DNA from: DATAUD01 sp036501665
GTDB lineage: Bacteria > Verrucomicrobiota > Verrucomicrobiia > Limisphaerales > Palsa-1400
Assembly: GCA_036501665.1 (NCBI GenBank)
Contig: DASXZW010000117.1
Coordinates: forward strand, 1-64,000
Length of the DNA stretch: 64,000 nucleotides
Reading direction: 5' to 3'
The translations under genes were made by a program, and so were the position numbers. Shown here piece by piece: positions 44,145-53,615 of this stretch. Each line of letters begins with the position of its first letter. The stretch's first letter is position 1. The notes under the pieces were generated by a model. The model saw nothing but the letters and a program-made list of their open reading frames with translations. It was not told where the DNA came from and ran no database searches.

Positions 44145-45365
44145 ATGTTCCGTATTTCTCTCCCACTTGCTGCGATGATTGGTTTGGGGTGTATTTCCAC
44201 AATAGCGCAACCGCTGCCAAATGTGGATGCACTGCCCATGCACAAAGAGATGCCTGACCCGCTGCTGGCAACTGACGGAACAAAAATCACCACCCCTGTG
44301 CAATGGGGCGCCCGGCGGGCTGAAATGAAACGCATATTGGAGTATTACTCAATCGGAACCATGCCGCCGCCGCCCGGAAATGTGAAGGGGCGTGACTTAA
44401 AAATACAGATGGCCACTGACGGAAAGGCAAAATTTCGCCTTGTGCATCTTTCGTTTGGCCCGAGCGAGCGGCTCGGTTTCGACATTGCCATTTTGACACC
44501 CACTGAAGCAACCGAACCGCTCCCGACATTCGTCAACCTTTCGTTCGACCCAACGCCCGGAATGCCCTACACCGCAACCCACAGCAATCCGATGCGACCC
44601 GGAAAAAGTTTGGACGTTGATGCGGCCGCGGCGCGATTCGCTCCGCAGCTTGAACGTGGATACGCTGTTGTAACATATAATTACGAAGAAACCGGAGAAG
44701 ACAGCAACGCCGGATTGACCAATAAATTCATCGCCGCCTACCCGGACTTCGATTGGCACCTCGAAGGAGCATGGGCCTGGGGAATGTCGCGCGTCGTCGA
44801 TTACTTGCAGACGCAATCCTTTGCGGACAAATCGAAATTGATCGCCATCGGCCACTCGCGGCTTGGCAAAGCTGCTTTGATTGCGGGCGCGTTTGACGAA
44901 CGATTTTCCATGGTGGCGCCAGTTGGTTCAGGCGCTTACGGGACGTGCGCCTTTCGTTTCAACGGAATGACCAACGGTGGCAAGGAAGGCTTGGACGAAA
45001 TCATCGCGCACTTTCCGCATTGGATCGGTCCTCGGCTTCCGCAGTTTTCCGGGCGCGTCTTCCAACTTCCGTTTGATCAGCACTGGCTAATCGCATTGGT
45101 CGCGCCGCGTCCGTTTATTTCATTGGAAGGCATCGACGACCAGTACGTGAACGGCAACGCGATGAAGGAGTCCTATTTGGCAGCAAAGCCGGTTTATGAT
45201 TTCCTGGGAGCGTCCGACCACCTGGGCGTCAACTTCCGGTCGGGACGACACGAATTTTCAGCTCTGGACTGGCAGGCGGCAATGGACTTCGCGGATCAGG
45301 AATTGCGAGGAATGAGCGCAAAGCGCGATTTCCAGCATTTTCCCTCTCAGGACCAATTGCGCTGA
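44145..45365 (+). CDS. CE15-type glucuronoyl esterase
   Basis: From ATG 44145 the 406-aa protein has signal peptide MFRISLPLAAMIGLGCISTI. The alpha/beta-hydrolase shows AIGHSRLGKAALIAGA (nucleophile Ser in GxSRxGK) and a late His (SGRHEFSALDW). Together with EETGEDSNAG and TPFISLEG-type strands this fits carbohydrate esterase family 15, which cleaves the ester between lignin and glucuronoxylan. It should act in the periplasm or outside the cell on plant cell-wall material. Confidence 0.85.
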   Translation: MFRISLPLAAMIGLGCISTIAQPLPNVDALPMHKEMPDPLLATDGTKITTPVQWGARRAEMKRILEYYSIGTMPPPPGNVKGRDLKIQMATDGKAKFRLVHLSFGPSERLGFDIAILTPTEATEPLPTFVNLSFDPTPGMPYTATHSNPMRPGKSLDVDAAAARFAPQLERGYAVVTYNYEETGEDSNAGLTNKFIAAYPDFDWHLEGAWAWGMSRVVDYLQTQSFADKSKLIAIGHSRLGKAALIAGAFDERFSMVAPVGSGAYGTCAFRFNGMTNGGKEGLDEIIAHFPHWIGPRLPQFSGRVFQLPFDQHWLIALVAPRPFISLEGIDDQYVNGNAMKESYLAAKPVYDFLGASDHLGVNFRSGRHEFSALDWQAAMDFADQELRGMSAKRDFQHFPSQDQLR

Positions 45366-45374
45366 ATTTGCTTA

Positions 45375-45785
45375 TTATTCCGCGCAGACTGCAGGTTCCT
45401 GTCGGTCGCTTGACTTTTCAAGCAACCGCGAAACCGCGCCGCGTAGTTTTTGCAGATCGAAGGGTTTGTACAAAATGGAATCAACAGGGTTATGACGTCC
45501 GGCTTTGTAGGAGTAGCCGGTGATCATGAGGATCGGCTGTTGCGGGGCCAATTCCTTGATTCGCATCGCCAATTCATCACCTTCGATGAACGGCATCCGA
45601 AAATCAGTCAGCACGAGGTCGAATTTGCCTTCGCTAAAAAGCCGCAAAGCCTCGGCTCCATTGTTGGCTTCCACGACTTCGTGGTTGTCAAAACAAAGGA
45701 GGCTGCGGACGGTTTCGCGTACCAAACACTCGTCATCCACCAATAGAATGCGCTTGCCCTGAAGCGTGTCCTGTTTAATTTCCAT
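45375..45785 (-). CDS. Single-domain response regulator (CheY-like)
   Basis: This 136-aa protein consists of a receiver domain: DDE acidic pocket (VDDECLV), phospho-acceptor Asp61 in LVLTDFRMP, and the conserved Lys in ILYKPFD. No output domain follows, so it works by protein-protein contact, perhaps in chemotaxis or a phosphorelay. The kinase partner is not in the window. It is convergent with the esterase gene. Confidence 0.88.
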   Translation of the reverse strand: MEIKQDTLQGKRILLVDDECLVRETVRSLLCFDNHEVVEANNGAEALRLFSEGKFDLVLTDFRMPFIEGDELAMRIKELAPQQPILMITGYSYKAGRHNPVDSILYKPFDLQKLRGAVSRLLEKSSDRQEPAVCAE

Positions 45786-45914
45786 CTCGCGCGTGTCAAG
45801 AGCACATCCAGTGCCATTTTAAAATATGAGAATTGCCTGTAACAGAGCAAGTTACGCGCCTCGCTCATTGATTCTGGATTGACACTGCACGTCCAACGGG
45901 GTTAGGAAGTTCCG

Positions 45915-46667
45915 ATGCCCCGCGCAAACCGATCCGGGAATGTTCAAAAGGCCATTTTTGCGGCGCTGGCAATTCTTATGGTCGCAAGAACTGCTCTCAC
46001 AATAATCGGCTCGCGTCGCAACCGAGTCATGCGTGCGGAAATGGATATGGCTGCGGGACTGGTTCTGCTTTGGATCGTGGTCGGCGGCGGTTTGATGTAT
46101 CTTTTGCGGGATCGGATCAAGGCGCTTCTGCAACCACTGTCAGGCCATTGGAAATTGTGTTTTTTTCTGATGGCCGTCGCGCTTGCCTTATGTGAGGAAG
46201 TCGTCACAACTTTGATGACGAACTGCGCGCCGCAATTCGGCGTGAAAATCGGCGAGGCCTACATCACGGCTTCAACGAATTATCTTGATGTGGTTGCGTG
46301 CCATAGCGTCATCACTTTTCTACCGCCGTTTGCAGTGTGGACTTGGCTGCTGTCGCGTTACGATTTTTCGCCGTTCGAAACTTTTGTTTGTTTCGGCGTT
46401 TACGGTTTTATTGGCGAAGGGGTGTTCGGAGGTTTTCATTGGCTTGATATTGGATTTTGGATTTTTGTGTATGGTTTGATGATTTACCTTCCCGCATACG
46501 TGTTTGCGCAACATCGCGCCAAACACCGGGTTCGCTGGACGCACTACATTATCGCTTCCGTCGGACCGTTCGTTGGCACGATACCGTGGGTCTTGCTTTT
46601 GAAGTCCACTTTCCTACGCCATCATCCAGACGTTCATTTTCCTCCGATCAACACCAAGTTACAATGA
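45915..46667 (+). CDS. Multi-pass membrane protein of unknown function
   Basis: This 250-aa protein has an N-terminal helix (AIFAALAILMVARTALTII) and about six further membrane segments, with a pattern like FFLMAVALALCEEVVTTLM and WLLSRYDFSPFETFVCFGVYG. No catalytic motif beyond a possible Glu-Glu-Val-Val element. It overlaps the next membrane gene by 4 nt, so the two probably form a pair. I found no family name. Confidence 0.6.
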   Translation: MPRANRSGNVQKAIFAALAILMVARTALTIIGSRRNRVMRAEMDMAAGLVLLWIVVGGGLMYLLRDRIKALLQPLSGHWKLCFFLMAVALALCEEVVTTLMTNCAPQFGVKIGEAYITASTNYLDVVACHSVITFLPPFAVWTWLLSRYDFSPFETFVCFGVYGFIGEGVFGGFHWLDIGFWIFVYGLMIYLPAYVFAQHRAKHRVRWTHYIIASVGPFVGTIPWVLLLKSTFLRHHPDVHFPPINTKLQ

Positions 46668-47725
46668 CCCCCATGCCTTCCCGGAAACGGAAGTTTGCCT
46701 TCTGGCTTCTCGCGGGAATGCTCTCGGTCGTCTGCGTCGAAGTACCGGCGGGCTCAACGATGTTTCCGTTCTGGACCATCTGGGGTTTGCTCGTAGTCTG
46801 GCCTCTTTATCTGTTGCATTCCGTATTCCTTGCCGCGGTCGTTTTTCGTTTCGGCAAACCGCGCTTCTGGACGTTGTACGCCGCCGGAATGCTTTACGGG
46901 ATGTACGAAGCATACATTACGAAAGTGATCTGGATTTCGTTCATGCCCAATGGGCCAATCTATACCGCTGGCGGCATCGCTTTGCTGGAGACGATCATTC
47001 TCGTCCTGTTTCTCCATCCGCTACTCGCGTTTGTGATTCCACTGTATTTCACCGAAACTTTGCTTACCAATTCCAACGAAATCTTTCTCGGTTTTCCGCG
47101 CTGGATACGAAACTCCATCCGCGCCCATCCAATGGTTTGGGCCGTGCTGCTGATGGCCATGTTCGGATTGATGCAGTTTATCAATTCCAAGTCCGTGTGG
47201 TATTCTTTGATCTCCGGCGCGGGCAACGGGATTGTGATGGGTTTGGCGGTACGATGGTGGCGGCGGTCTGGCGGAACAAACTACAGCCTTCGCGAACTGC
47301 TTCCTGATCGCAAGGGTTTCGCTAGGTTCGGTTACATTTTGCTGGGCTGGTATCTTTTTTGGGGAATCGCAATTAAACCAAAGTCCATTCCCTCAATTCT
47401 CCACGGACAACTTACCGTTTGGATCATGTATGCGGCTTTGGGATGGATTTTTTGGCGCTGCCTGAAACACAGCCGACAGGACCCGCCACCTCAAGAAAAC
47501 GCGGCTGCGTTTAGCTGGCGTGGATTTGTTTGGTGCGTTGTTGTGGCGACTGGAGTCACATGCGTTGCGAAGCTCGTGTCCACCCCTCTGCAAAAACTGA
47601 TGGCCGTCCAGATGCTCGCGTTCTTCGCCTTTTACATCATCGTCGGATTCGTATTGTTAGGAGGCGCGGTGCGTTACGCGTTCAGTGCAAAATCTCCCGC
47701 AATCGGCGAAATTCCTTCGCAATGA
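46664..47725 (+). CDS. Multi-pass membrane protein of unknown function
   Basis: ATG 46664 overlaps the preceding gene's TGA by 4 nt; starting there gives 353 aa and about ten membrane helices (LLAGMLSVVCVEVPAGSTMF, LLVVWPLYLLHSVFLAAVVF). It is preceded by a longer in-frame stretch read through the other gene, which I discard. Function unknown; conserved pairing with the upstream gene suggests a two-part membrane complex. Confidence 0.6.
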   Translation: MTPMPSRKRKFAFWLLAGMLSVVCVEVPAGSTMFPFWTIWGLLVVWPLYLLHSVFLAAVVFRFGKPRFWTLYAAGMLYGMYEAYITKVIWISFMPNGPIYTAGGIALLETIILVLFLHPLLAFVIPLYFTETLLTNSNEIFLGFPRWIRNSIRAHPMVWAVLLMAMFGLMQFINSKSVWYSLISGAGNGIVMGLAVRWWRRSGGTNYSLRELLPDRKGFARFGYILLGWYLFWGIAIKPKSIPSILHGQLTVWIMYAALGWIFWRCLKHSRQDPPPQENAAAFSWRGFVWCVVVATGVTCVAKLVSTPLQKLMAVQMLAFFAFYIIVGFVLLGGAVRYAFSAKSPAIGEIPSQ

Positions 47726-47798
47726 TTTTCCTTCGTGCTCTTCGCGTGGAACGGGTTTAGTGTGTCCGCGTGGTCGCAGTCGAAACCCAATTCTAATC

Positions 47799-49370
47799 AT
47801 GGCCAATCCAGATCAATTTCCCGATCCGACGGTTTGTCACATTGCCGGACAACGGCGTCCGACTGAACCGTGCAGCGTTGTCATTTTTGGCGCAAGTGGC
47901 GATCTCACCGCGCGCAAACTCATTCCGGCTTTTTATCATTTGTGCAAAGAAAAGCTGATGCCGCCGACGTTTCGTTTGATCGGCTTTGCGCGCCGGGAAA
48001 AAACGGATGAAAGCTGGCGCGCCGAGCTGCGCGAGGCGCTCGACAAGTTTTCGCGCACCAAGCCTGTCGATGAAAATCTTTGGAGACAATTCGCCGCGAA
48101 TCTTTTTTATTGTACGGGCGACCTCGCCGATCCGGTTGCTTACACAGCCCTTGAAAAAAAGCTGACTTCCTTTGGCAATCTTCAATTGCGGTGCAATCTC
48201 CTCTTTTATCTCGCGACCCAGCCGAGCCAGTTTGGAGGCGTCGTCGAGCAGCTTCATAACGCCAAGCTTCTTCACCCCGGCGAGTGTGACACGGGCTGGC
48301 AGCGCATCGTCATCGAGAAACCGTTTGGTCACGATCTTCCCTCGGCCCACGCGCTTAATGCGGAGTTGACCCGATACGCGCGCGAACAGCAGGTTTGCCG
48401 CATCGACCACTATCTCGGCAAGGAAACGGTGCAGAACATTTTGATGTTCCGGTTTTCCAATTCCATTTTCGAGCAGTTGTGGAACCGCAACTCCATCGAC
48501 CATGTCCAAATCACCGTCAGCGAAAAACTCGGCGTAGGCGCGCGCGGCGGTTATTATGAGGAAGCAGGAGCATTGCGCGACATGGTGCAGAATCACATGC
48601 TGCAAGTCCTCGCATTGACCGCGATGGAGCCGCCGGTTTCCCTGGAATCCGAATCGATTCGTGACGAAAAGGTCAAGCTTCTCAAATCCATCCGCGTGAT
48701 TTCGCATCAGGATGTGGCAAAGCAGGTTGTCCGCGGCCAGTACTTCGCCGGCGCCGTCGGCGGCCAGCCTGTGCCCGGTTATCGACAGGAGCCGAAGGTG
48801 AAACAGGATTCCAACGTGGAAACCTATGTCGCCCTGAAATTATTTATTGACAATTGGCGTTGGTCCGGCGTCCCATTTTATTTGCGCACCGGCAAGTATC
48901 TTCCGGCAAGCGCCAGCGAGGCTCGCATTCAGTTCCGTCCCACGCCGCACGTTTTGTTCGCGGCGGAATGCGGCCAAAACCTGGACAATAACGCTCTCTC
49001 CTTGCGGTTGCAGCCGAACGAGGGAATCTATCTTCGTTTCAACGGCAAAGTTCCTGGCGTGAGCGTGAGCGTCCGGCCCGTCCGCATGAATTTCAGTTAC
49101 GACGCCGAATATGGAGCTTACACGCCGGAAGCCTACGAACGCCTTCTCCTCGATGCGCTTGTGGGGGATTCAACGCTTTTCATCCGTCGCGACGAGGTGG
49201 AAACGGCCTGGCAAATCGTCGATTCGGTCCGCGCCGCCTGGGATGGAAAACCTCTGACAAACCGCGAATTTTATTCCGCGGGAACATGGGGACCTGTTGC
49301 ATCGGACGATTTGCTCGCGCAAAGCGGCCATATTTGGCACGAACCACGGATTGATTTCGGTTCAACTTAG
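47799..49370 (+). CDS. zwf: Glucose-6-phosphate 1-dehydrogenase
   Basis: From ATG 47799 the product has 523 residues, near the normal 490-520. NADP-binding GASGDLTARKLIPA, KPFGHDL, and the catalytic RIDHYLGKE (His) signature are present, with GAVGGQPV and the C-terminal domain. It is the entry step of the oxidative pentose phosphate pathway. It runs separately from the membrane genes before it. No pgl or gnd is next to it. Confidence 0.94.
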   Translation: MANPDQFPDPTVCHIAGQRRPTEPCSVVIFGASGDLTARKLIPAFYHLCKEKLMPPTFRLIGFARREKTDESWRAELREALDKFSRTKPVDENLWRQFAANLFYCTGDLADPVAYTALEKKLTSFGNLQLRCNLLFYLATQPSQFGGVVEQLHNAKLLHPGECDTGWQRIVIEKPFGHDLPSAHALNAELTRYAREQQVCRIDHYLGKETVQNILMFRFSNSIFEQLWNRNSIDHVQITVSEKLGVGARGGYYEEAGALRDMVQNHMLQVLALTAMEPPVSLESESIRDEKVKLLKSIRVISHQDVAKQVVRGQYFAGAVGGQPVPGYRQEPKVKQDSNVETYVALKLFIDNWRWSGVPFYLRTGKYLPASASEARIQFRPTPHVLFAAECGQNLDNNALSLRLQPNEGIYLRFNGKVPGVSVSVRPVRMNFSYDAEYGAYTPEAYERLLLDALVGDSTLFIRRDEVETAWQIVDSVRAAWDGKPLTNREFYSAGTWGPVASDDLLAQSGHIWHEPRIDFGST

Positions 49371-49401
49371 AATCGCCGAACGTACTCAACTGGATAATTT
49401 T

Positions 49402-50676
49402 ATGAAAGTAGCCTTGATCCTCTCTGTTTGTCTGAGCGCATCCTCCCTGCTCGCGGCGAATTGGCCGCAGTGGCGCGGGCCGGAACTGAACGGATCGACT
49501 TCGGAGACGAACCTTCCATCCACGTGGAGCAAAACAGAAAATGTCCTCTGGTCGGCTCCTTTGCCGGGACATGCTCATGCCACGCCAATCGTTTGGGACA
49601 ATTCAATTTTCGTGAACACGCCGGACGCCGACGCGAATTTATTGTTGATGTGTCTGGATCGGCATACAGGCGGTGTTCGCTGGCAAAAGCAAGTCGGCGT
49701 GGGCAACCGCGTGAGTGGCCGCAATAACATGGCGTCGCCTTCGCCGGTGACCGATGGCAAGACGGTCTGGACGATGTTCGGCACGGGAGACTTGGCTGCG
49801 TTTGACTTTGCGGGGAACTTATTGTGGGCGCGAAGCCTGACCAAGGAATACGGAAAATTCATAATCAATTGGATCTACGGCTCGAGTCCTCTTCTTTACA
49901 AAGGCCGCCTCTATATTGAAGTCTTGCGCCGCGTTCCCGGCGATTCGTTCATCCTCTGCCTCGATCCTCAAACCGGCACCAACATCTGGCGCGAAGTCCG
50001 TCCCACCGACGCCATTCAGGAATCGCAGGAAGCTTACTCAACGCCGATGCCCAGTGAATGCGGCGGTAAAACGGAAATTATTATTGTCGGCGGTGATTAC
50101 GTCACCGGACACGACGCCGAGACTGGGAAGGAATTGTGGCGCGGCGGTGGATTGAGAAATTTCGATCACCGTCCAGACTCGCGGTTGGTGCCGACTCCCG
50201 TCCTTGCCGACGGATTGATTTTTGTTTGCGGCGCAAAACGCAATCCGTTTCTCGCGTTTCGCGATTGTGGGAAAGGCGACATTACAACGAGCGGTTTGGC
50301 ATGGAGTTCCTCCGAGTATTCCACCGACTGCGTCACGCCCCTCCTCTTTCAGGGAAAATTGTTCATGTTGGACGGCGACAAACAAATCATGGTTTGTTTC
50401 GAGCCGGCAACGGGAAAGGTTCTTTGGAAAAAGCCGCTAGGCATTCACGAAATCTTCCGGGCCTCACCGACTGGAGCCGATGGGAAAATCTATTGTTTCA
50501 GCGAATATGCGACAGCCGTCGTGATGTCCGCGGCGGACGGCAAAATTTTGTCCACAATAAAAATGGGCGATGCTGACCAAACTGACAATGGTCTAAGCCA
50601 CAGCACAATCGCGGCGTCGCAAGGCTCCCTTTTCATTCGCACGGCGTCGCATTTGTATTGCGTCGCCAACAAGTAG
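49402..50676 (+). CDS. PQQ-like beta-propeller repeat protein, secreted
   Basis: The ATG at 49402 gives 424 residues with signal peptide (MKVALILSVCLSASSLLA) and the verrucomicrobial/planctomycetal opening NWPQWRGPELNGSTSETNLP. Eight WD/PQQ-like blades follow (for example MCLDRHTGGVRWQKQV, ETGKELWRGGGL, EPATGKVLWKKPL). No catalytic ligand set for PQQ is obvious, so it is probably structural. Function unknown. Confidence 0.85.
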   Translation: MKVALILSVCLSASSLLAANWPQWRGPELNGSTSETNLPSTWSKTENVLWSAPLPGHAHATPIVWDNSIFVNTPDADANLLLMCLDRHTGGVRWQKQVGVGNRVSGRNNMASPSPVTDGKTVWTMFGTGDLAAFDFAGNLLWARSLTKEYGKFIINWIYGSSPLLYKGRLYIEVLRRVPGDSFILCLDPQTGTNIWREVRPTDAIQESQEAYSTPMPSECGGKTEIIIVGGDYVTGHDAETGKELWRGGGLRNFDHRPDSRLVPTPVLADGLIFVCGAKRNPFLAFRDCGKGDITTSGLAWSSSEYSTDCVTPLLFQGKLFMLDGDKQIMVCFEPATGKVLWKKPLGIHEIFRASPTGADGKIYCFSEYATAVVMSAADGKILSTIKMGDADQTDNGLSHSTIAASQGSLFIRTASHLYCVANK

Positions 50677-50687
50677 CCCGCCTGCGG

Positions 50688-51191
50688 ATGACGCTTCCGT
50701 ATAAAATCGCGACGCTCCTTTATTGTTTCAACAAGCGGGACCAAGCTTTGCTGATGCTGCGAAACCGCGAGCCGAATCGCGGCCTTTGGAGTCCCTGCGG
50801 CGGCAAGATCCAGACCGATTCCGGTGAATCACCCTATGCTTGCGCCTGCCGCGAAGCTGCTGAAGAGATCGGATTGACACTGTCGCCGCCAGATTTGCAC
50901 TTGACAGGAATTGTCAGCGAGCGCGGTTACGAAGGCAATGCTCATTGGCTGATGTTTTTATTCGAGGTTAAACGGCGATTGGAAAAAGTTCCTCCGCCGA
51001 ATCGTGAGGGCGAATTCCGTTTTTTTGACGCTTCAGAAATCGCCTCGCTAAAAATCCCCCGCACCGACGCCGAGCAAATCTGGCCGTTGTTCTGGCGTCA
51101 TCGCGGCGGCTTTTTTTCGGCGCATTGCGAATGCCTTGGCGATGGAAACGATCATTGGACGCTGGAGGAAAGCGCCGCTCACTTTCAATAA
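50688..51191 (+). CDS. NUDIX hydrolase, MutT-like
   Basis: This 167-aa protein starts at ATG 50688 and begins MTLPYKIATLLYCFNKRDQA. The NUDIX box reads GGKIQTDSGESPYACACREA plus AEEIGL with a two-residue longer G-to-E spacing than the consensus. It probably hydrolyses a nucleotide or sugar nucleotide. It is 2 bp from tadA, so the two are likely in an operon. Confidence 0.85.
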   Translation: MTLPYKIATLLYCFNKRDQALLMLRNREPNRGLWSPCGGKIQTDSGESPYACACREAAEEIGLTLSPPDLHLTGIVSERGYEGNAHWLMFLFEVKRRLEKVPPPNREGEFRFFDASEIASLKIPRTDAEQIWPLFWRHRGGFFSAHCECLGDGNDHWTLEESAAHFQ

Positions 51192-51193
51192 TT

Positions 51194-51688
51194 ATGGACG
51201 CTCCCCTCATCGATTTGCAAAGCGACCATTTTTTCATGGGCGAAGCGTTGCGGCAGGCCGTGCGCGCTTACGACGCCGAAGAAGTCCCAGTCGGCGCGGT
51301 CATCGTTCGCGAAGGCCGGATCATCGCGCGCGCCCACAATCAGGTGGAACTCCTCAAAGACGCCACCGCACACGCCGAAATGCTTGCGGTAACCCAGGCT
51401 GAGGAAGTTGTCGGGGACTGGCGATTGACGGATTGCACATTATACGTGACAAAGGAACCTTGCCCAATGTGCGCGGGCGCCATCGTCCACGTGCGACTGC
51501 CGCGAGTCGTGTATGGCATCAGCGATCCGAAAGGCGGCGCGGCGGGGAGCGCGTTAAACCTGCTTCAATTCCCGACACTCAACCATCGTTGCGAAATCAC
51601 GTCAGGCGTACGTGAGACGGAATGCCGTGAATTGCTTCGATCCTTCTTCGCCGAGCAGCGAAGCAAACCCCCGCCTTCATCGAATTGA
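51194..51688 (+). CDS. tadA: tRNA-specific adenosine deaminase
   Basis: From ATG 51194 this gives 164 aa with the deaminase zinc site: TAHAEML and EPCPMCAGAIVH. The remaining RLPRVVYGISDPKGGAAGSALNL matches TadA. It changes A34 to inosine in tRNA-Arg(ACG), an essential step. The preceding NUDIX gene stops 2 bp earlier. Confidence 0.93.
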   Translation: MDAPLIDLQSDHFFMGEALRQAVRAYDAEEVPVGAVIVREGRIIARAHNQVELLKDATAHAEMLAVTQAEEVVGDWRLTDCTLYVTKEPCPMCAGAIVHVRLPRVVYGISDPKGGAAGSALNLLQFPTLNHRCEITSGVRETECRELLRSFFAEQRSKPPPSSN

Positions 51689-51720
51689 CAGGTCAATCCG
51701 CGCTCCGGGATTTTGCCATT

Positions 51721-52713
51721 TCAAGAGATTGGCAAATTCGGATCCAGCGCCTTCGCTTTCAACCATTCCGGATTGAAAAGCTTCGACATGTAGCGGATGC
51801 CCGAATCACACAACAGAGTAACGATGACCTGGCCAGGGCCGCCGTCTCTGGCCAACTGAAGCGCGCCCGCGACATTGATGCCGGATGAAAGTCCCACAAA
51901 AATTCCCTCTTCCCGCATGAGTTGGTAAACAATGCTCAATGCAAGTTGATCGCTGATAAGATAGGCATCGTCGATTTCGACGTTTTTGAGATTATCGGTC
52001 TCGCGGGTTTGGCCGATACCCTCGGCAACCGACTCGCCATCCGTAATCTTTAGCTCGCGCTTCTTAAACCACGGATACATGGCTGCGCCGTGCGGATCGG
52101 CACAAGCGGTTTTCACCTTCCGATTCTGCTGTTTCAGAAACATCGCCGTGCCCGCGAGCGTTCCACCGGTGCCGACCGAAGCCACGAAGCCCGTAACTTC
52201 CCCTTTCGTCTGTTCCCAAATTTCCGGGCCGGTCGTTTTGAAATGAGCCTGGCGATTAGCGACGTTATCGAACTGGTTCGCCCAATACCAACCGTTCTCT
52301 TCAGCCAAACGCTGCGCCTGCTTGTTGTAATTTCCCGGGTCGCTATAAGGTTTTTCTGGAACAGTAATGACCTTGGCGCCCAAGGTTCGCAATAAAGTAA
52401 TTTTTTCCACCGACTGCGTTTCGGGAATCACAATAACGGTGTGATATCCTTTCGCCTGGCCGACAATTGTCAGCCCAATCCCTGTGTTGCCTGCCGTTCC
52501 CTCGACAATTGTCGCGCCGGGTTTGAGAACTCCGCGCGACTCGGCGTCCTCAATAATTCCCAAGGCGGCTCGATCCTTGACCGAACCGCCCGGGTTCATG
52601 AATTCCGCTTTGCCGAGAATTTCGCAGCCCGTGATTTCCGAAAGACGCCGCAAGCGCAAGAGCGGCGTGCGGCCTATATGGCCGTCAACCCCAACATACC
52701 GAGATGAATTCAT
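51721..52713 (-). CDS. cysK: Cysteine synthase A
   Basis: Starting at ATG 52713 gives 330 residues; an in-frame TTG four codons upstream is less likely. The PLP-binding Lys lies in PGGSVKDRAAL, the phosphate loop in EGTAGNTGIGL, and GTGGTLAG follows. It joins O-acetylserine with sulfide to make cysteine. It is on the reverse strand, convergent with tadA and downstream of the peroxiredoxin gene. Confidence 0.92.
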   Translation of the reverse strand: MNSSRYVGVDGHIGRTPLLRLRRLSEITGCEILGKAEFMNPGGSVKDRAALGIIEDAESRGVLKPGATIVEGTAGNTGIGLTIVGQAKGYHTVIVIPETQSVEKITLLRTLGAKVITVPEKPYSDPGNYNKQAQRLAEENGWYWANQFDNVANRQAHFKTTGPEIWEQTKGEVTGFVASVGTGGTLAGTAMFLKQQNRKVKTACADPHGAAMYPWFKKRELKITDGESVAEGIGQTRETDNLKNVEIDDAYLISDQLALSIVYQLMREEGIFVGLSSGINVAGALQLARDGGPGQVIVTLLCDSGIRYMSKLFNPEWLKAKALDPNLPIS

Positions 52714-52804
52714 CAGATTGGGCAAAGTTGCTTCAACTCGCGCGGCAATGGCTTAACGCGGCGCACCCCGTTGGTCGAAACATGCGCCACGCCGTCCAAA
52801 ACTT

Positions 52805-53443
52805 CTATGGCAGATTCGGCTGCGGTGTGTAACGCAGGTACGGTTTTACTTTCCGCACACCTTTCGGAAACATCTTCACCGCGTCCTCATCCTTGACAGC
52901 CGGAACGACGATGCAGTCGTCGCCCTGCTTCCAATCGGCGGGTGTCGCGACTTTGTGCTTCGCTGTGAGTTGCAGCGAATCGATGACGCGGAGGATTTCG
53001 GCAAAATTGCGCCCCGTGCTGGCAGGATAAGTGAGCGTCAGTTTGACTTTCTTGTCCGATCCAATGACGAATACGGAGCGAACGGTCGCCTTGTCATCGA
53101 CGTTGGGGTGGATCATGTCGTAAGCGGTGGCCACTTTCCGATCAGAGTCGGCGATGATTGGAAAATTCATGCTGCACGCCTGGGTTTCATTGATGTCGCC
53201 GACCCACTTCTGGTGTGAATCGAGCGGATCAACGCTGACGGCAAGAACTTTTACGTTTCGTTTCGCAAATTCGTTTTTCAGTTTCGCCACAGCGCCCAGC
53301 TCCGTCGTGCAAACCGGGGTGAAATCGGCAGGATGCGAAAACAGCACGCCCCAGCCGTCGCCCAGCCATTGGTGGAAATGAACTTCTCCCTCAGTTGTTT
53401 CAGCCGTGAAATCCGGCGCAATATCACCTAGTCGAATAGCCAT
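52805..53443 (-). CDS. 1-Cys peroxiredoxin (Prx6-type)
   Basis: This 212-aa protein has the thioredoxin fold with peroxidatic Cys45 in FTPVCTTELG and the typical HPADFTPVC signature. The length and C-terminal extension (GVRKVKPYLRYTPQP) match the Prx6 1-Cys branch. It reduces hydrogen peroxide and organic peroxides, probably with external thiols. Gap to cysK is about 90 bp, so the two may share sulfur metabolism. Confidence 0.9.
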   Translation of the reverse strand: MAIRLGDIAPDFTAETTEGEVHFHQWLGDGWGVLFSHPADFTPVCTTELGAVAKLKNEFAKRNVKVLAVSVDPLDSHQKWVGDINETQACSMNFPIIADSDRKVATAYDMIHPNVDDKATVRSVFVIGSDKKVKLTLTYPASTGRNFAEILRVIDSLQLTAKHKVATPADWKQGDDCIVVPAVKDEDAVKMFPKGVRKVKPYLRYTPQPNLP

Positions 53444-53615
53444 ATTTTTATCTTTCTTTCATTCCGGGTTATTTTGTGGCCCGTTTAGGAAACTTTAATA
53501 TTACCAAATTCGCCGTCCAGTTCAATTTTGTGATGTTGACGACTTTTTTTTAAATTTTCCGAGTCATGCGGCAATTACACCGGTTCGCCGATCCCGCGTG
53601 AATTTAATTTTGCCC

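Noticed and set aside
47793..48707. 304-codon reverse frame opposite zwf
   Set aside because: Antisense to a well-conserved dehydrogenase.
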